From JAAXVQ01 sp964604705 (lineage in GTDB: Bacteria; Oederibacteriota; JAAXVQ01), in NCBI GenBank assembly GCA_964604705.1, contig CAZSAP010000010.1, positions 1-64,000 of the forward strand: a stretch of 64,000 nucleotides of DNA, given 5' to 3'. Position 1 is the stretch's first letter. Each line of letters opens with the position of its first letter. Under the pieces are notes generated by a model. It searched no databases, was not told the origin of the DNA, and was given only the letters and a program-made list of their open reading frames with translations. Position numbers and translations under genes: made by a program. This document shows positions 7,804-17,692 of the stretch, in pieces.

Positions 7804-8474
7804 GCCTTGGTTCCACCTTCCGTACCCGCGGCGGAATCGGTTCCGCCCTCGGTGGCTTTGACTTTGCCCAGTTTGTTTTCCGTACCGTCCATGATCCGCT
7901 TAATGTTGGAGCGATGCTTAAACACCACCGCGGCTCCGACCAATAGCGCCAGTAACAAAACCGAAAACCCCTGCCCCGACTCACCGAGCAGCCAAATAAA
8001 GATCGGAAATAAAATCGCGGACACAATGGACCCCGCCGAAACATACTTGGTCATGGCCACCACACCCACCAAAATCAAGAAGACCAAAATCGTGGAAATC
8101 GGCGCCAACGCCAGCAACACCCCGTAGGTGGTGGCCACGCCCTTGCCGCCTTTGAATTTCAAAAACACCGTATAGGTATGCCCCAGCACGGCCGCCAAAC
8201 CACAAGCCACGCGTAGGTAGTCCGACCCTGGAAAAGGCGTCAGCTGAGTCAGAAGCACCACGGCCAGCAAACCCTTAAGCACATCCACGGCCAGCACAAA
8301 CACACCGGCTTTGGTTCCCAACACCCGCAACACATTGGTCGCGCCCAGATTGCCCGAGCCTTTGGTGCGGATATCAATTCCTTTTAAGCGGCCGTACCAG
8401 TACCCGGTGGGAATCGAGCCCAACAGGTAACTCCCCAGTACCGCCAAGCCTGCTCCGATCCAATGATTAATCAC
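7800..8474 (-). CDS. plsY: Acyl-phosphate:glycerol-3-phosphate acyltransferase
   Basis: 224 aa integral membrane protein that acylates glycerol-3-phosphate from acyl-phosphate, the first step of phosphatidic acid synthesis. Conserved loops are GSIPTGYW, DIRTKGSGNLGATNVLR, and FKGGKGVATT. About 25 C-terminal residues (Gly/Glu/Thr-rich) extend beyond the usual end. The start is GTG at 8474 after AAGG, overlapping the end of der by 8 bp. Confidence 0.96.
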   Translation of the reverse strand: MINHWIGAGLAVLGSYLLGSIPTGYWYGRLKGIDIRTKGSGNLGATNVLRVLGTKAGVFVLAVDVLKGLLAVVLLTQLTPFPGSDYLRVACGLAAVLGHTYTVFLKFKGGKGVATTYGVLLALAPISTILVFLILVGVVAMTKYVSAGSIVSAILFPIFIWLLGESGQGFSVLLLALLVGAAVVFKHRSNIKRIMDGTENKLGKVKATEGGTDSAAGTEGGTKA

Positions 8475-9807
8475 GATCCTTGGCCTCCTTTTGCCCCCGC
8501 AACATAATAATCAACGGTGTCCCTTCCAGACCAAACCGTTCCCGAAAACTGTTTTTAATATGGCGCAGATACGCAAAGTGCATGCGTTTGGCCTCGTTGA
8601 CAAACAAGGCAAAGGCCGGCGGACGCACGCCCGTCTGCGAAATGTAATGGATCTTGAGCGACTTCCCGTGCCGGGTGGGCTCCGGATGCTTCTTCAAAAT
8701 GTCTTTGAGGGTGTTGTTCAACAGGCTGGTCTTGAAGCGCATGACATGCTGCTCATCCACAAACGAGGCCAGTTCCAGCACGCGGTCCACGCGCTGCCCG
8801 GTCTTGGCCGAAAAGGTCACAATCGGAGCGTAGTCCAAAAACGGCATGCGCTTGCGCAACACGGTCATGTAGGTCTGAGTGGTCTGTGAATCTTTTTCCA
8901 ACAGGTCCCATTTGTTAATGCCCAAGATGCAGGCGCGCCCGGACTCGTGAATAATGCCCGCAATGCGTTCGTCTTGTTCGGTCAACGGAATGGTCGCATC
9001 CAAGACCAAAACCGCCAGGTTGCATTCCTTGATGGAGCGAATGGTGCGCACCGCCGCGTAATCTTCCAAAGCTTCGGTGTTGCGGTGCTTGGGGGCGTTC
9101 AGCCCGGCCGTGTCCACAATCAGATACCGTTTTCCATTGTGCTCAAAGACCGAGTCCACGGAGTCACGGGTCGTGCCCGGAACATCCGAAACCAGGACGC
9201 GCGATTGGCCCAGCATCTGATTGACCAGTGAGGACTTGCCCACATTGGGGCGCCCCACCACGGCCATCTTGATGGTCAGGTCATCGGCATCTTCGGGCGT
9301 AAGCGGCAAATCCGGAAGCCGCTTCCAGATGGCATCCAACAACTCATCAATGCAACGTCCGTGCAAGGCCGAAACCGCAATGGGTTCGTCCAACCCCAAG
9401 GCCCAAAACTCCTGGGCATCGGCGACCTGCTCTTCGTTGTCCACTTTATTAACCACCAAAAATACCGGTTTCTCGGTCTTGCGCAGAATATCCGCAATCC
9501 GCTGATCGGCCCGGTCCAGGGGTGTGCGCGCATCCACCACGTACAAAATAATATCCGCTTCCTGCAAGGCGGCCTGCGTCTGCTCCTGCACCTGACGCCG
9601 GATCTTGTCCGGAGTCTCGAGCTCCACCCCGCCTGTGTCTATCAAGATAAAATCCCGGTTCTGCCAAGTGACCAGGCCGTAGTTCCGGTCCCGGGTCAAT
9701 CCCGAAAACGAATCCACAATGGCCTTGCCCTTCCCGGTCAACCGGTTGAACAATGCGGACTTGCCCACATTGGGGCGCCCTATGAGTGCAACTACAGCTT
9801 GCTTCAT
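8467..9807 (-). CDS. der: Ribosome biogenesis GTPase Der (EngA)
   Basis: 446 aa with two tandem GTPase domains and a C-terminal KH-like domain, the full Der layout for 50S assembly. G1 loops GRPNVGKS occur near residues 10 and 185, with DTGG/DTAG G3 motifs and NKVD/NKWD G4 motifs. The final third (KIHYISQTGVRPPAF) is the KH-like part. ATG at 9807 follows GAGGGAGTT and removes 17 upstream residues with no homology. It heads the der-plsY-gpsA operon. Confidence 0.97.
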   Translation of the reverse strand: MKQAVVALIGRPNVGKSALFNRLTGKGKAIVDSFSGLTRDRNYGLVTWQNRDFILIDTGGVELETPDKIRRQVQEQTQAALQEADIILYVVDARTPLDRADQRIADILRKTEKPVFLVVNKVDNEEQVADAQEFWALGLDEPIAVSALHGRCIDELLDAIWKRLPDLPLTPEDADDLTIKMAVVGRPNVGKSSLVNQMLGQSRVLVSDVPGTTRDSVDSVFEHNGKRYLIVDTAGLNAPKHRNTEALEDYAAVRTIRSIKECNLAVLVLDATIPLTEQDERIAGIIHESGRACILGINKWDLLEKDSQTTQTYMTVLRKRMPFLDYAPIVTFSAKTGQRVDRVLELASFVDEQHVMRFKTSLLNNTLKDILKKHPEPTRHGKSLKIHYISQTGVRPPAFALFVNEAKRMHFAYLRHIKNSFRERFGLEGTPLIIMLRGQKEAKDRD

Positions 9808-10115
9808 AACTCCCTCATTCTCATACAAAAATCCCCGGCCAAAACCCGGCCGCGGCACCTGCGAAACCCTAAACGTATACCACGTTTGGGAGCAAAAGAC
9901 ACGTCAAAAGTGAATAGCTTTAGGGAAAACCTCAGAGATTTCTAAAAGCTTTGCCTTTCGAAATGACATAAAAAATACGCTTAAACATTGAATTATGTTT
10001 CTTCAAAACAGGGACCTTGAGAGGACAATGCATTTATTTCACAACCATTAAGGCAGGACTTTAATTGGATCTACAGAGAGCGAACCTCTGAATGGCTCCG
10101 TCCTTCATTAGAAGA
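9808..10115. other. Intergenic region upstream of der, no feature recognised
   Basis: About 300 A/T-rich bases between the gene for a membrane protein and der. I find no tRNA, strong hairpin-plus-T terminator or supported small gene. A promoter for der is expected here, but I cannot single one out. Confidence 0.4.
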
Positions 10116-11198
10116 CTAGGGTTTCAACGCAGTTTCCGTGAGCGAAACAGTATAGTCCGGATTTACGACGAGTTCAATCGTGGAGCGACTCTTAGGTTGT
10201 TTGCTTTTCTTATCCGCAAACAAGACATCCAAACGGCGGATATCCGGATGGCTGGCCGCGTCTCCGAACAACTGTAGCCTCACATATACTGGCACGCGCA
10301 TGAGTTCTGAAAATTCCAGGGTGTAGAGCATGGCAGGCACCGTCCGGACTGTTTTTTTATTCACATCCGAACCACTTTGAGTCGGTGACGAATGCAGTTT
10401 ATGGACAAGCGTATCCTCGCGGCGTACCAGTGTTCCAAGGAGGGTGGCCCCTGGTGCCGTGCTCCGCGAGACTTGTCTGCGGTACTCGGCGGAAAGTGCC
10501 CCCAGCTGTTCCTGGTGTTCCCGGGCAATGCGTCTTTCCACCCAGTGTTCGGCCAACGTGATGGCCAGAACAATCACCCCCAAGACGCCCAGTGCACTCA
10601 AAACGCTCATGCCCGCCACAGCGTGAAACTGTTTTCCGATCATGGCATGGGTCAATGCTCCGGCTGATCCAACGGGCTGGGGGTATTCCTTGGCTAAAAC
10701 AAACAACATCCAGTACAACGGTACAATCCCAAAGATGCCTAAAATAATCTTAATGATCGAAACCACCAGGCTTAAGTCCGATACATTGCGATAAACCTTG
10801 GAAAACAGTGGTTTATAAAAGGAAACCACCTCAAACGTCTCGTTCAGCATATTCGCGGCAGGTGGCGGGTTGTAATGCGGAATGGATTCATAGCGGCGCG
10901 TGGCCGGATCAAACATCCGGTATTGCCCTTCGCCATCCGGGTAGCCCAACAGTCCGGCTTTATGGGTAAACGCCGCAGTCGAGGTGGTAAACAACCCCAT
11001 AAAAATTGCCGCCAGCATCACGAAGGCAATCATATAAAAAATAGCCAGGGGCACGACCAATTCAAACCGTTTGGCTTTAAATACCCAGATGACCGCCGCA
11101 AACATATCGGTCCCAGCCAAGTGCGAGAAAAAACGGAGTAAAAAAAATCCAGTTCCACAAAAAACCAAAAGATAGATTAACAACATAAAATATCTCAC
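10116..11198 (-). CDS. Multipass membrane protein of unknown function
   Basis: 360 aa, not recognised. Hydrophobic helices lie near residues 1-25, 47-72, 142-168 and 195-215. A polar loop at about 85-135 sits between helices 2 and 3. The C-terminal 140 residues are soluble, with a predicted helical part followed by beta-type sequence (LMRVPVYVRLQL, TIELVVNPDYTVSL). GTG at 11198 follows GGAGAA; the gene lies just downstream of the secreted beta-helix gene and could be co-transcribed with it. Confidence 0.7.
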   Translation of the reverse strand: MRYFMLLIYLLVFCGTGFFLLRFFSHLAGTDMFAAVIWVFKAKRFELVVPLAIFYMIAFVMLAAIFMGLFTTSTAAFTHKAGLLGYPDGEGQYRMFDPATRRYESIPHYNPPPAANMLNETFEVVSFYKPLFSKVYRNVSDLSLVVSIIKIILGIFGIVPLYWMLFVLAKEYPQPVGSAGALTHAMIGKQFHAVAGMSVLSALGVLGVIVLAITLAEHWVERRIAREHQEQLGALSAEYRRQVSRSTAPGATLLGTLVRREDTLVHKLHSSPTQSGSDVNKKTVRTVPAMLYTLEFSELMRVPVYVRLQLFGDAASHPDIRRLDVLFADKKSKQPKSRSTIELVVNPDYTVSLTETALKP

Positions 11199-11240
11199 GG
11201 ATTCTTCTCCTTGTTCCCACCGGCAATCAGAGCCTACCGC

Positions 11241-14228
11241 TTACTGCGTAATCGCTACTTTCAGCTTACTTTTTTCACTGCCACCCTGCAGGAACCGCAC
11301 GACATACACACCCGACGCCAAGGACTTCGTATCCCAAACCAGGCTCTGTCCCCGCCCTGCGGAAAAATCACCGGACACAGACGCCACTTGCTCGCCTGAA
11401 AGGTTATACACCAAAATCTTCACCTGTGCCGCCTGCTCCAAATGAAAGACAAACGTCATACGCCCTCGGGCTGGGTTGGGGTAGGCCAGGACAGCCTTGC
11501 CGCCCAAATCAACGCCCAGCAGAGGATTGTTCGGCGTGGGTATGGTGGTGCTGGTGGTTGTCCGAGTGGGTGAAACTGTATATGTGGGTGAGGCAGTCGA
11601 GGTAAGTGTAATGGTCGGAGTCATGGTTGCAGTTAAGGTAATCGTGCCTGTGGGCGTTATACTTGGAGTGGCCGTCACTGTAGGCGTCACGGTGGCTGTG
11701 GGGGTGACTGTGGCGCTGTGTGTCTTGGTGGGTGAAACCGTCGACGTTTGTGTAATCGTCGACGTGCGGGTGATTGTTCCAGACGGTGTGAGGGTGGGCG
11801 TAGCGCTCACCACTGGGGTTTGCGTGCTGGTTGACGTGCGCGTCGCTGTAGGCGGCGCCGCCAAATAGCGGTTGGCTGAAAAACTCGAGGTACCGTCGGC
11901 ACCCGTGGCTTGTGCGGTAATAGAGTAACCTGGCAACGCATAGCTTCCGGGAATCAGGCTCCAATTCCCGCTACCGTCAGCCATCGTATACCCCAACCAG
12001 TTCAAACTCCCGCCTGCATACGTGTCATCCCGGTCTGAAACAAAAACCTCCACATAATCATTGGGCCCCGCGGTCCCAGAGACCACGGTTTGCGCCATGG
12101 CCTGCGTAATCACCGGAGCGGCTTTGTTCCCATTGCCACCGTTGGCCAAGGTCATGGGAATAGCGCAGGCATAGATGGTGTTGCCTACAACCGCATTACC
12201 AACCGTGGTGGCACCGTCAATGCGCACACCCGAGGAAGTGGTGCCATAAATGTAATTGCCGTGGCCGTTGTAGCTGGTGCCAATGCGGTTATGATGCGCC
12301 CCGCCATTGAGTAAAACGCCGTAAGTGGCGTCCGTGTCAAAAAAATCAACGCGCACACCTAGGTTATTGGACGTTACGGTATTGCCATAGCTGTTGGCGC
12401 CGTTGAGTTGAACATAGCTGGCAGCAATATTATATACAATCAAATTCGAAAACGTGTTTTCCAAAAAAAGGTCTGGTCCGGACCCGTTGTTAATCTCAAC
12501 GGTTCCGCTTAAGCTCAATCCTAAATAGTTGTAGGCAACACGGTTTAACGAGGAATTATTGTAGATATAGAGCCCGTATCCCGTATTGCCGCTAATATAA
12601 TTTTTCTTTTGGTTTGAGAGGCCAAGGTCATTGCCCAAAGATTGATAGTAGACAACCCCCCGATCATTGGGAATCGCGGCATCTCCTGCAGCATTAAGTC
12701 CAATCAGATTGCCCTGCAGGGCATTGTACTGAACGGCATTTAAAAAAACCCCACTCGTGTTACCGGAAATCAGGTTGCCCAAGGTGGTGTTTGTGTCGCG
12801 CGGTCCGCCGATAACATTACCATTGCTGCCGCTTCTTAGTTCAATGCCCGCGGAGGTATTCGGCAGCGCAGTATCACCCGCCGGATTAACACCAATATAA
12901 TTTCCAGCTATCGTATTACCAGTCGATCCGCTGCAATCAATGCCACAGCCGTCATTGCCGGAAACAACATTGCCGAGCAGATCTCCTCCGGTCAAGCTGT
13001 TAACACCCCCAACCACCGAGCGCGAAGCATTAAACAGCCGAATGCCATAGGTCATATTGGGCACAGCCGCTGTGCCGGCGATGTTGGTTCCCACATAATT
13101 TCCGGAAACCACGGTTCCCGGACTGTCGCCCACAATTGAAATGCCGTAGCGTGAATTCCCAGAGATCACATTGCGGTGTAGATAACTGTCATTGCGAAAC
13201 CCGCCGATGGTATTGTTGATTCCGCCTGTGGTAATCCCATCCTGATTGGGCATGGCCACGCTGCTGCTGTTGAGTCCGATTAAATTATTGCACACCTTCG
13301 AATCACTACCACCAATACCTAAGCCAGACTGAACATTGCCGGCAATCACATTGCCATATCCCGCCAGCGGTAAGCCAATAAAATCCCCACCCGTACCTGA
13401 ATGGTATATTCCTGACCGGGTATTGCCCAAGGCAGATGCCTGATTGGCCGTAAGTCCAATAATATTTCCACAAATGGTATTCCCCTGAGATATCCCGGCT
13501 ATTTCAATCCCACTGTAATAATTGCCGGAAATGAGATTGCCTTCATTGGCAGTACTGTTCCCGCCGATCAGGCATTGCCGGATGTTATTCATATAAATGC
13601 CTCGTCCGCCATTGGTCCTGGCCAGATAGCCACCATGATTGGTTCCGATCCGGTTGTTTTGAATAACCAGTCCATCGCCATGAACAGAAATACCATCCCC
13701 GCGATTCCCGGAAATAATGTTTCGCATATAGGCCGCTGGACCGCCGATTTGATTCCTGTTGCCTTCAATATAAATCCCGGTAGTGTTCGCTTCAACCACA
13801 TTCCACCAGTTAAGGCCAATGCTGCAGCCCCAAATCGTATTGCCCTCGGATGCGACAAATAGACCATAATACCCGCGTCCCAAACAAAGGTCCCGGATCA
13901 AACTCCCTCCGCTGCTTCCAGACAAAGTGAGCAGCGAGTAAGCCTCCACGGTTGAAGCTAAAATCGTGGTTCCCAAGCCATTGATAATCACGGGTTGTGT
14001 GATATCAATACCCGAATCCAAGATAATGGGAAGATTGGGAACCAGGGCAAAATTAATTGTGTCCTTTGTAGCTGTGCTGTTGGCAACTGTGATTGCATTT
14101 CTTAGAGTATTGGTACCTGAATCTGCCGGATTGGTCACTGTGTAAGTCGCAGACCAACTGTTAGCTGCCACCCCACATAAAAGAAAACTCACGCTCATTA
14201 ACCATTGAAATTTTATTTTTTTAATCAC
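11241..14228 (-). CDS. Secreted right-handed beta-helix protein with Thr/Pro-rich linker and FlgD/Por-type C-terminal domain
   Basis: 995 aa. A signal peptide (1-27) precedes a long beta-helix (about 30-760) made of repeated turns rich in GNxIxGN, NxISGN and IGGN, as in NosD/pectate-lyase folds. A Thr/Ser/Pro linker of about 100 residues follows, and the last 85 residues form a FlgD/type-A CTD domain (AYPNPARGRMTF, LYNLSGEQV-like, ASGVYVVRF). It is probably a surface or released carbohydrate-binding or depolymerising protein, exported through a Por-like route. GTG start after AGAGGGGGG. Confidence 0.85.
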   Translation of the reverse strand: MIKKIKFQWLMSVSFLLCGVAANSWSATYTVTNPADSGTNTLRNAITVANSTATKDTINFALVPNLPIILDSGIDITQPVIINGLGTTILASTVEAYSLLTLSGSSGGSLIRDLCLGRGYYGLFVASEGNTIWGCSIGLNWWNVVEANTTGIYIEGNRNQIGGPAAYMRNIISGNRGDGISVHGDGLVIQNNRIGTNHGGYLARTNGGRGIYMNNIRQCLIGGNSTANEGNLISGNYYSGIEIAGISQGNTICGNIIGLTANQASALGNTRSGIYHSGTGGDFIGLPLAGYGNVIAGNVQSGLGIGGSDSKVCNNLIGLNSSSVAMPNQDGITTGGINNTIGGFRNDSYLHRNVISGNSRYGISIVGDSPGTVVSGNYVGTNIAGTAAVPNMTYGIRLFNASRSVVGGVNSLTGGDLLGNVVSGNDGCGIDCSGSTGNTIAGNYIGVNPAGDTALPNTSAGIELRSGSNGNVIGGPRDTNTTLGNLISGNTSGVFLNAVQYNALQGNLIGLNAAGDAAIPNDRGVVYYQSLGNDLGLSNQKKNYISGNTGYGLYIYNNSSLNRVAYNYLGLSLSGTVEINNGSGPDLFLENTFSNLIVYNIAASYVQLNGANSYGNTVTSNNLGVRVDFFDTDATYGVLLNGGAHHNRIGTSYNGHGNYIYGTTSSGVRIDGATTVGNAVVGNTIYACAIPMTLANGGNGNKAAPVITQAMAQTVVSGTAGPNDYVEVFVSDRDDTYAGGSLNWLGYTMADGSGNWSLIPGSYALPGYSITAQATGADGTSSFSANRYLAAPPTATRTSTSTQTPVVSATPTLTPSGTITRTSTITQTSTVSPTKTHSATVTPTATVTPTVTATPSITPTGTITLTATMTPTITLTSTASPTYTVSPTRTTTSTTIPTPNNPLLGVDLGGKAVLAYPNPARGRMTFVFHLEQAAQVKILVYNLSGEQVASVSGDFSAGRGQSLVWDTKSLASGVYVVRFLQGGSEKSKLKVAITQ

Positions 14229-14426
14229 ATGCCCCCCTCTGAATCCATGGATGGAGTACGTTGAATGCTCATCAAACTATGTTTTTTACTAAGTGTGGAA
14301 TAAGCAGATATCCCTACAAGATCATACTGCACAAGGAAACGAAATGAATTGGGTTTATGGAAGAACAAGAAAACTATACTGGATATACGAAATGAACTCA
14401 ACACGAATCTAGCTAATGGAGTAAAC

Positions 14427-15731
14427 CTATCTTTTTTCCACCACCGCGCGGACGAGGTCCTCGGGGGAGGCAATCAACCGCACTTGGGCCCGCAGGCGCC
14501 GACCCAGTTCTTTCACGGACATGTTGTCCAAGAACACGTCCTGCCCAGTGCGCACCATGTCCGAGGCGAGCAGAATGCGCGTGGGTCCAGACATTTTTCC
14601 AGTAAGTCCGGCCACCAAGTCGGCTCCGCAGAGCAGCCCTGAGACCGTCACACTCGGACCAAAGAGCCGGTTGACCACGGGCACTACTTCCAGGTCCACT
14701 CCCTGGATCTGGGCCAAAGGACGCAGCGCCTTGCGCACGGCCTCAGCAGCCAAGGTTCCGGTCGGTATCACGATCCGGCGAGCCGGAGTTACTTTGCGGG
14801 GCAATTTTTGGCAAGCGTGCTTCAACCCGTCCACAAACTGACGCACAATGCCCACACCGTTTTCGATTTGGGGAAAGCCCTCGTACGCCGAAGCCGACGG
14901 AACGGTCACACCGGCCCGCAGGTACCATTCGTCCGTGGCGTACACAAAACGCGAACCCAGTTCCGCTTTAGACTGTTTCTGCCAGCGCGTCACGCCAGCC
15001 ACCATGCGCTTGGCCAAGGCTGTATCAACCGTTTTCAAGGGCGCGAGCGCCTGGCGATGTTGCGAGAGCCCCACGGGCACCACCGCCAAAGAGCGCACCT
15101 GCGGGTGCAAGCGGCTCAGGTCACGCACAGTTTTTTCCAACACCGTTCCGTCATTTACCCCCGGACAGACCACGGTTTGCGTGTGCAGGACAATGCCGGC
15201 TTTCGTGAGTTGTTTGAGCATGGGCAAAATCGGCGCCAGGCGCGCCCGCCCCAACAAGCGCCGGCGGACAGGTTCGCTCGTGGCATGCACGGAAATGTAC
15301 AGGGGCGAGAGACGCAGGCGTCTAATGCGCTCAAGGTCACGCGGGGAGGTGTTCGAAAGCGTGACGTAGTTGCCAAAGAGAAACGAGTGTCGGTAATCCT
15401 CGTCTTTGATGTAAAGGCTGGAACGCAGGCCCTTGGGCATTTGATCCACAAAACAGAAAATGCAGCGGTTCCCGCAGTGACGGAGCGGCGGCGGTTCCAT
15501 GTGTGCGCCCCACTCCTGCCCCGGACGCCGCTCCACGGTGGTGCGCAGCTCACGCGTGCCGCGTGCATAGAGGACGTCAAACACTTCCTCGGCAATGGCA
15601 ATCATGCCGTCAATGGCGTCTTCCAGCGGCTGGCCGTCAATGGAGAGCAAACGGTCTCCCGCCCGTAGTCCTGCGCGGGCCGCCGGACTCTTCGCCCGGA
15701 CATAGGAAAGCACCACTCCGCGTGGGATCAC
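14427..15731 (-). CDS. DUF512 radical-SAM protein with N-terminal PDZ domain
   Basis: 434 aa. An N-terminal PDZ-like part (RAGLRAGDRLLSIDG) leads into a Cys cluster CGNRCIFCFVDQMPKGLR, the Cx3Cx2C of the radical-SAM core, then YISVHATSEPVRRRLL and a C-terminal DUF512 domain. In Firmicutes this family (COG1625) sits beside der, plsY and gpsA; here it is 5 kb away from them. The molecular role is unknown. GTG at 15731 overlaps the stop of the debranching-enzyme gene (GTGA). Confidence 0.9.
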   Translation of the reverse strand: MIPRGVVLSYVRAKSPAARAGLRAGDRLLSIDGQPLEDAIDGMIAIAEEVFDVLYARGTRELRTTVERRPGQEWGAHMEPPPLRHCGNRCIFCFVDQMPKGLRSSLYIKDEDYRHSFLFGNYVTLSNTSPRDLERIRRLRLSPLYISVHATSEPVRRRLLGRARLAPILPMLKQLTKAGIVLHTQTVVCPGVNDGTVLEKTVRDLSRLHPQVRSLAVVPVGLSQHRQALAPLKTVDTALAKRMVAGVTRWQKQSKAELGSRFVYATDEWYLRAGVTVPSASAYEGFPQIENGVGIVRQFVDGLKHACQKLPRKVTPARRIVIPTGTLAAEAVRKALRPLAQIQGVDLEVVPVVNRLFGPSVTVSGLLCGADLVAGLTGKMSGPTRILLASDMVRTGQDVFLDNMSVKELGRRLRAQVRLIASPEDLVRAVVEKR

Positions 15732-17689
15732 AAAGCCGCCACGAGGGTGTGTACGCGCAGCAGCTCAGCCACACCCCAGGCGCGTGCCGTACATCCGCGG
15801 GCCTTGTGGGGCGGATTTCCGTCGAACATTTCCGAGACACTGCCCAAACCCATTTCCTGCAAGTGCGCCTCAAACGGGAGCACCAGTTGTTTCAATTCAT
15901 TTTTCACAGCCTCGGTCGGGCCAAACACATTCAGCAAGGCATCGGCGTAAGGCCCGATGAGCCAGGGCCAGACAGTGCCCTGATGCGACGCGCCTTCGCG
16001 GTGTAAAATATCACCGCGGTACTCGCCCTGATAATGTTCGTTCCCGGGATCCAAGGTGCGGAAGCCAAACGAGGTGTACAGTTCGCGCCGCACGGCCGCC
16101 AAGACTTTTTGCGCTTTTTCCCCAGTAATCAGCGGGAAAGGCAGTGAGAGCGCCAAGATCTGGTTCGGGCGCATGGTCGGATCATGAAAGTTGTCTTCCA
16201 CCAAGTCGTAGAGGCAGCCTTTCTTCTCGTTCCAAAACAAGGTGCCAAACGATTCGTGAATTTTTTCGGCCAAGTCCGCAAACCGTTGCTGATCCTTGGT
16301 CTCACGGAACTCCCCGGCCAGGTCGCGTAAGAAACAAAGGGCGTTGTACCAGAGCGCGTTGACTTCCACGGGTTTGCCCGAACGCGGCGTCACCACCCAA
16401 TCCCCTACCTGCGCGTCCATCCAGGTCCACTGAGCGGCTTCTTCCGGCAGGTTGATCAGCCCGTCGTCATCCATGCGAATTCGCGCATGCGTCCCCTTGA
16501 TGTAAAACTCCACTATCTCATGCATGGTAAGCCAGAGATGCTCTTTCACAAACGCCTTGTCTCCGGTGGCGCGCACAAACTGCTGCACCGCATGGATAAA
16601 CCACAAAGCCGCGTCCACGGTGTTGTACATGGGACGGGCATCGTCTTCGGAAAAATGGTTCGGCAGCAACCCTTCCTGCGTGTACCCGCCCAGGGTCCGC
16701 AGTACGGCGCGAGCTTCATCGAACCGCCGGGTGACCAACGTCAAGCCGGGCAACGCCACCAACGCGTCGCGCCCGCAATCGCCCATCCAAGGGTAACCGG
16801 CAATCACGCTCATGCCCGCCTCACGCGTGACCAAGAACTGATCGGCCGCGGCGCGCAACCAGCGCCCCACGCGATCCGTGCTGGCCACGCCTTCCACCAA
16901 AACCCGACGTCGTACCACTTCCACTTCGGCGGCGGTCTCAGGATTGGGCGAGGACAGATGCTCGGACGAAGCCGCTAGAAAGCTGGTCTCGTTTTGCTTG
17001 AGTTCCATGGTTAAGACTCCGGGCGAGAACAAATCTTCCTGGCAATCCAGCCCGCGATCCTCTTCCTCGCGGTAATACAAGTTTTGATACCACAAGGCCG
17101 AATGCTCAAACGCATCGGCGTTGTGATAAAGACTCAGTGTGGGGTACTGCCCTTCGGGAATCAAGCGGATGGCGTGCTCGTTCAAGTCATGATGGGTGTT
17201 GAAAAACCTCCGCTCGCGCTTGCGCAAGTGCAGGCCGCGGAAATTCACCAAGGGACGAACGGTTAAGACCACATCCCCTTCGGCCGGGGTCAGCAAGCGG
17301 TACAAAATCCAGGTCAGGTTGTGTCCATGGGACATAAAGACGCGTTTTTCCAACAACTGGTCGGCCAAGCGGTAAACCCAGGTCGGAAACGGGTCCAACC
17401 GGAATTCTTCAAGGTTCAGGAAACCACGCGGGTTCAACTCGTCCCGATACTGATTGGTGGAGAGTGCGTATTTTTGCCCGTTGTAGGTTACCCACTCTTC
17501 CAACTGAGCCAGCATCAAAATGCGCCGCAAGGGCATCTGGGTCGAGGCGGCCAAAAGCGCATGGTAACTGCGCGTGTGCATGCCCGCCACCGTGCCGGCC
17601 GCGTACCCGCCAATGCCGTTGGTTTCCAGCCATTCCTTGCGCGAGGCCAAGTCCACATGCCCGCACGTATCACGTCCGAAGCGAATCAT
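15728..17689 (-). CDS. Glycogen debranching enzyme (amylo-alpha-1,6-glucosidase, GH133)
   Basis: 653 aa. The N-terminal domain begins with the family pattern WLETNGIGGYAAGTVAGMHTRSYHALL. The (alpha/alpha)6 catalytic part has AGYPWMGDCGRDALVALPGLTLV, LPNHF, NTVDAALWF, and the late motif YRGDILHREGASHQGTVWPWL. It removes alpha-1,6 branches from glycogen or starch in the cytosol. SD GGAGG is 11 nt upstream. It is 4 nt after a membrane-protein gene and overlaps the DUF512 gene. Confidence 0.95.
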   Translation of the reverse strand: MIRFGRDTCGHVDLASRKEWLETNGIGGYAAGTVAGMHTRSYHALLAASTQMPLRRILMLAQLEEWVTYNGQKYALSTNQYRDELNPRGFLNLEEFRLDPFPTWVYRLADQLLEKRVFMSHGHNLTWILYRLLTPAEGDVVLTVRPLVNFRGLHLRKRERRFFNTHHDLNEHAIRLIPEGQYPTLSLYHNADAFEHSALWYQNLYYREEEDRGLDCQEDLFSPGVLTMELKQNETSFLAASSEHLSSPNPETAAEVEVVRRRVLVEGVASTDRVGRWLRAAADQFLVTREAGMSVIAGYPWMGDCGRDALVALPGLTLVTRRFDEARAVLRTLGGYTQEGLLPNHFSEDDARPMYNTVDAALWFIHAVQQFVRATGDKAFVKEHLWLTMHEIVEFYIKGTHARIRMDDDGLINLPEEAAQWTWMDAQVGDWVVTPRSGKPVEVNALWYNALCFLRDLAGEFRETKDQQRFADLAEKIHESFGTLFWNEKKGCLYDLVEDNFHDPTMRPNQILALSLPFPLITGEKAQKVLAAVRRELYTSFGFRTLDPGNEHYQGEYRGDILHREGASHQGTVWPWLIGPYADALLNVFGPTEAVKNELKQLVLPFEAHLQEMGLGSVSEMFDGNPPHKARGCTARAWGVAELLRVHTLVAAL

Positions 17690-17692
17690 ACG

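Noticed and set aside
11497..11964. Long antisense and out-of-frame ORFs in the Thr/Pro linker region
   Set aside because: They result from the repetitive ACN/CCN codons of the real linker.
14225..14473. 82-codon minus-strand frame between the beta-helix and DUF512 genes
   Set aside because: It overlaps the end of the DUF512 gene in another frame, lacks a Shine-Dalgarno and has no recognisable composition.
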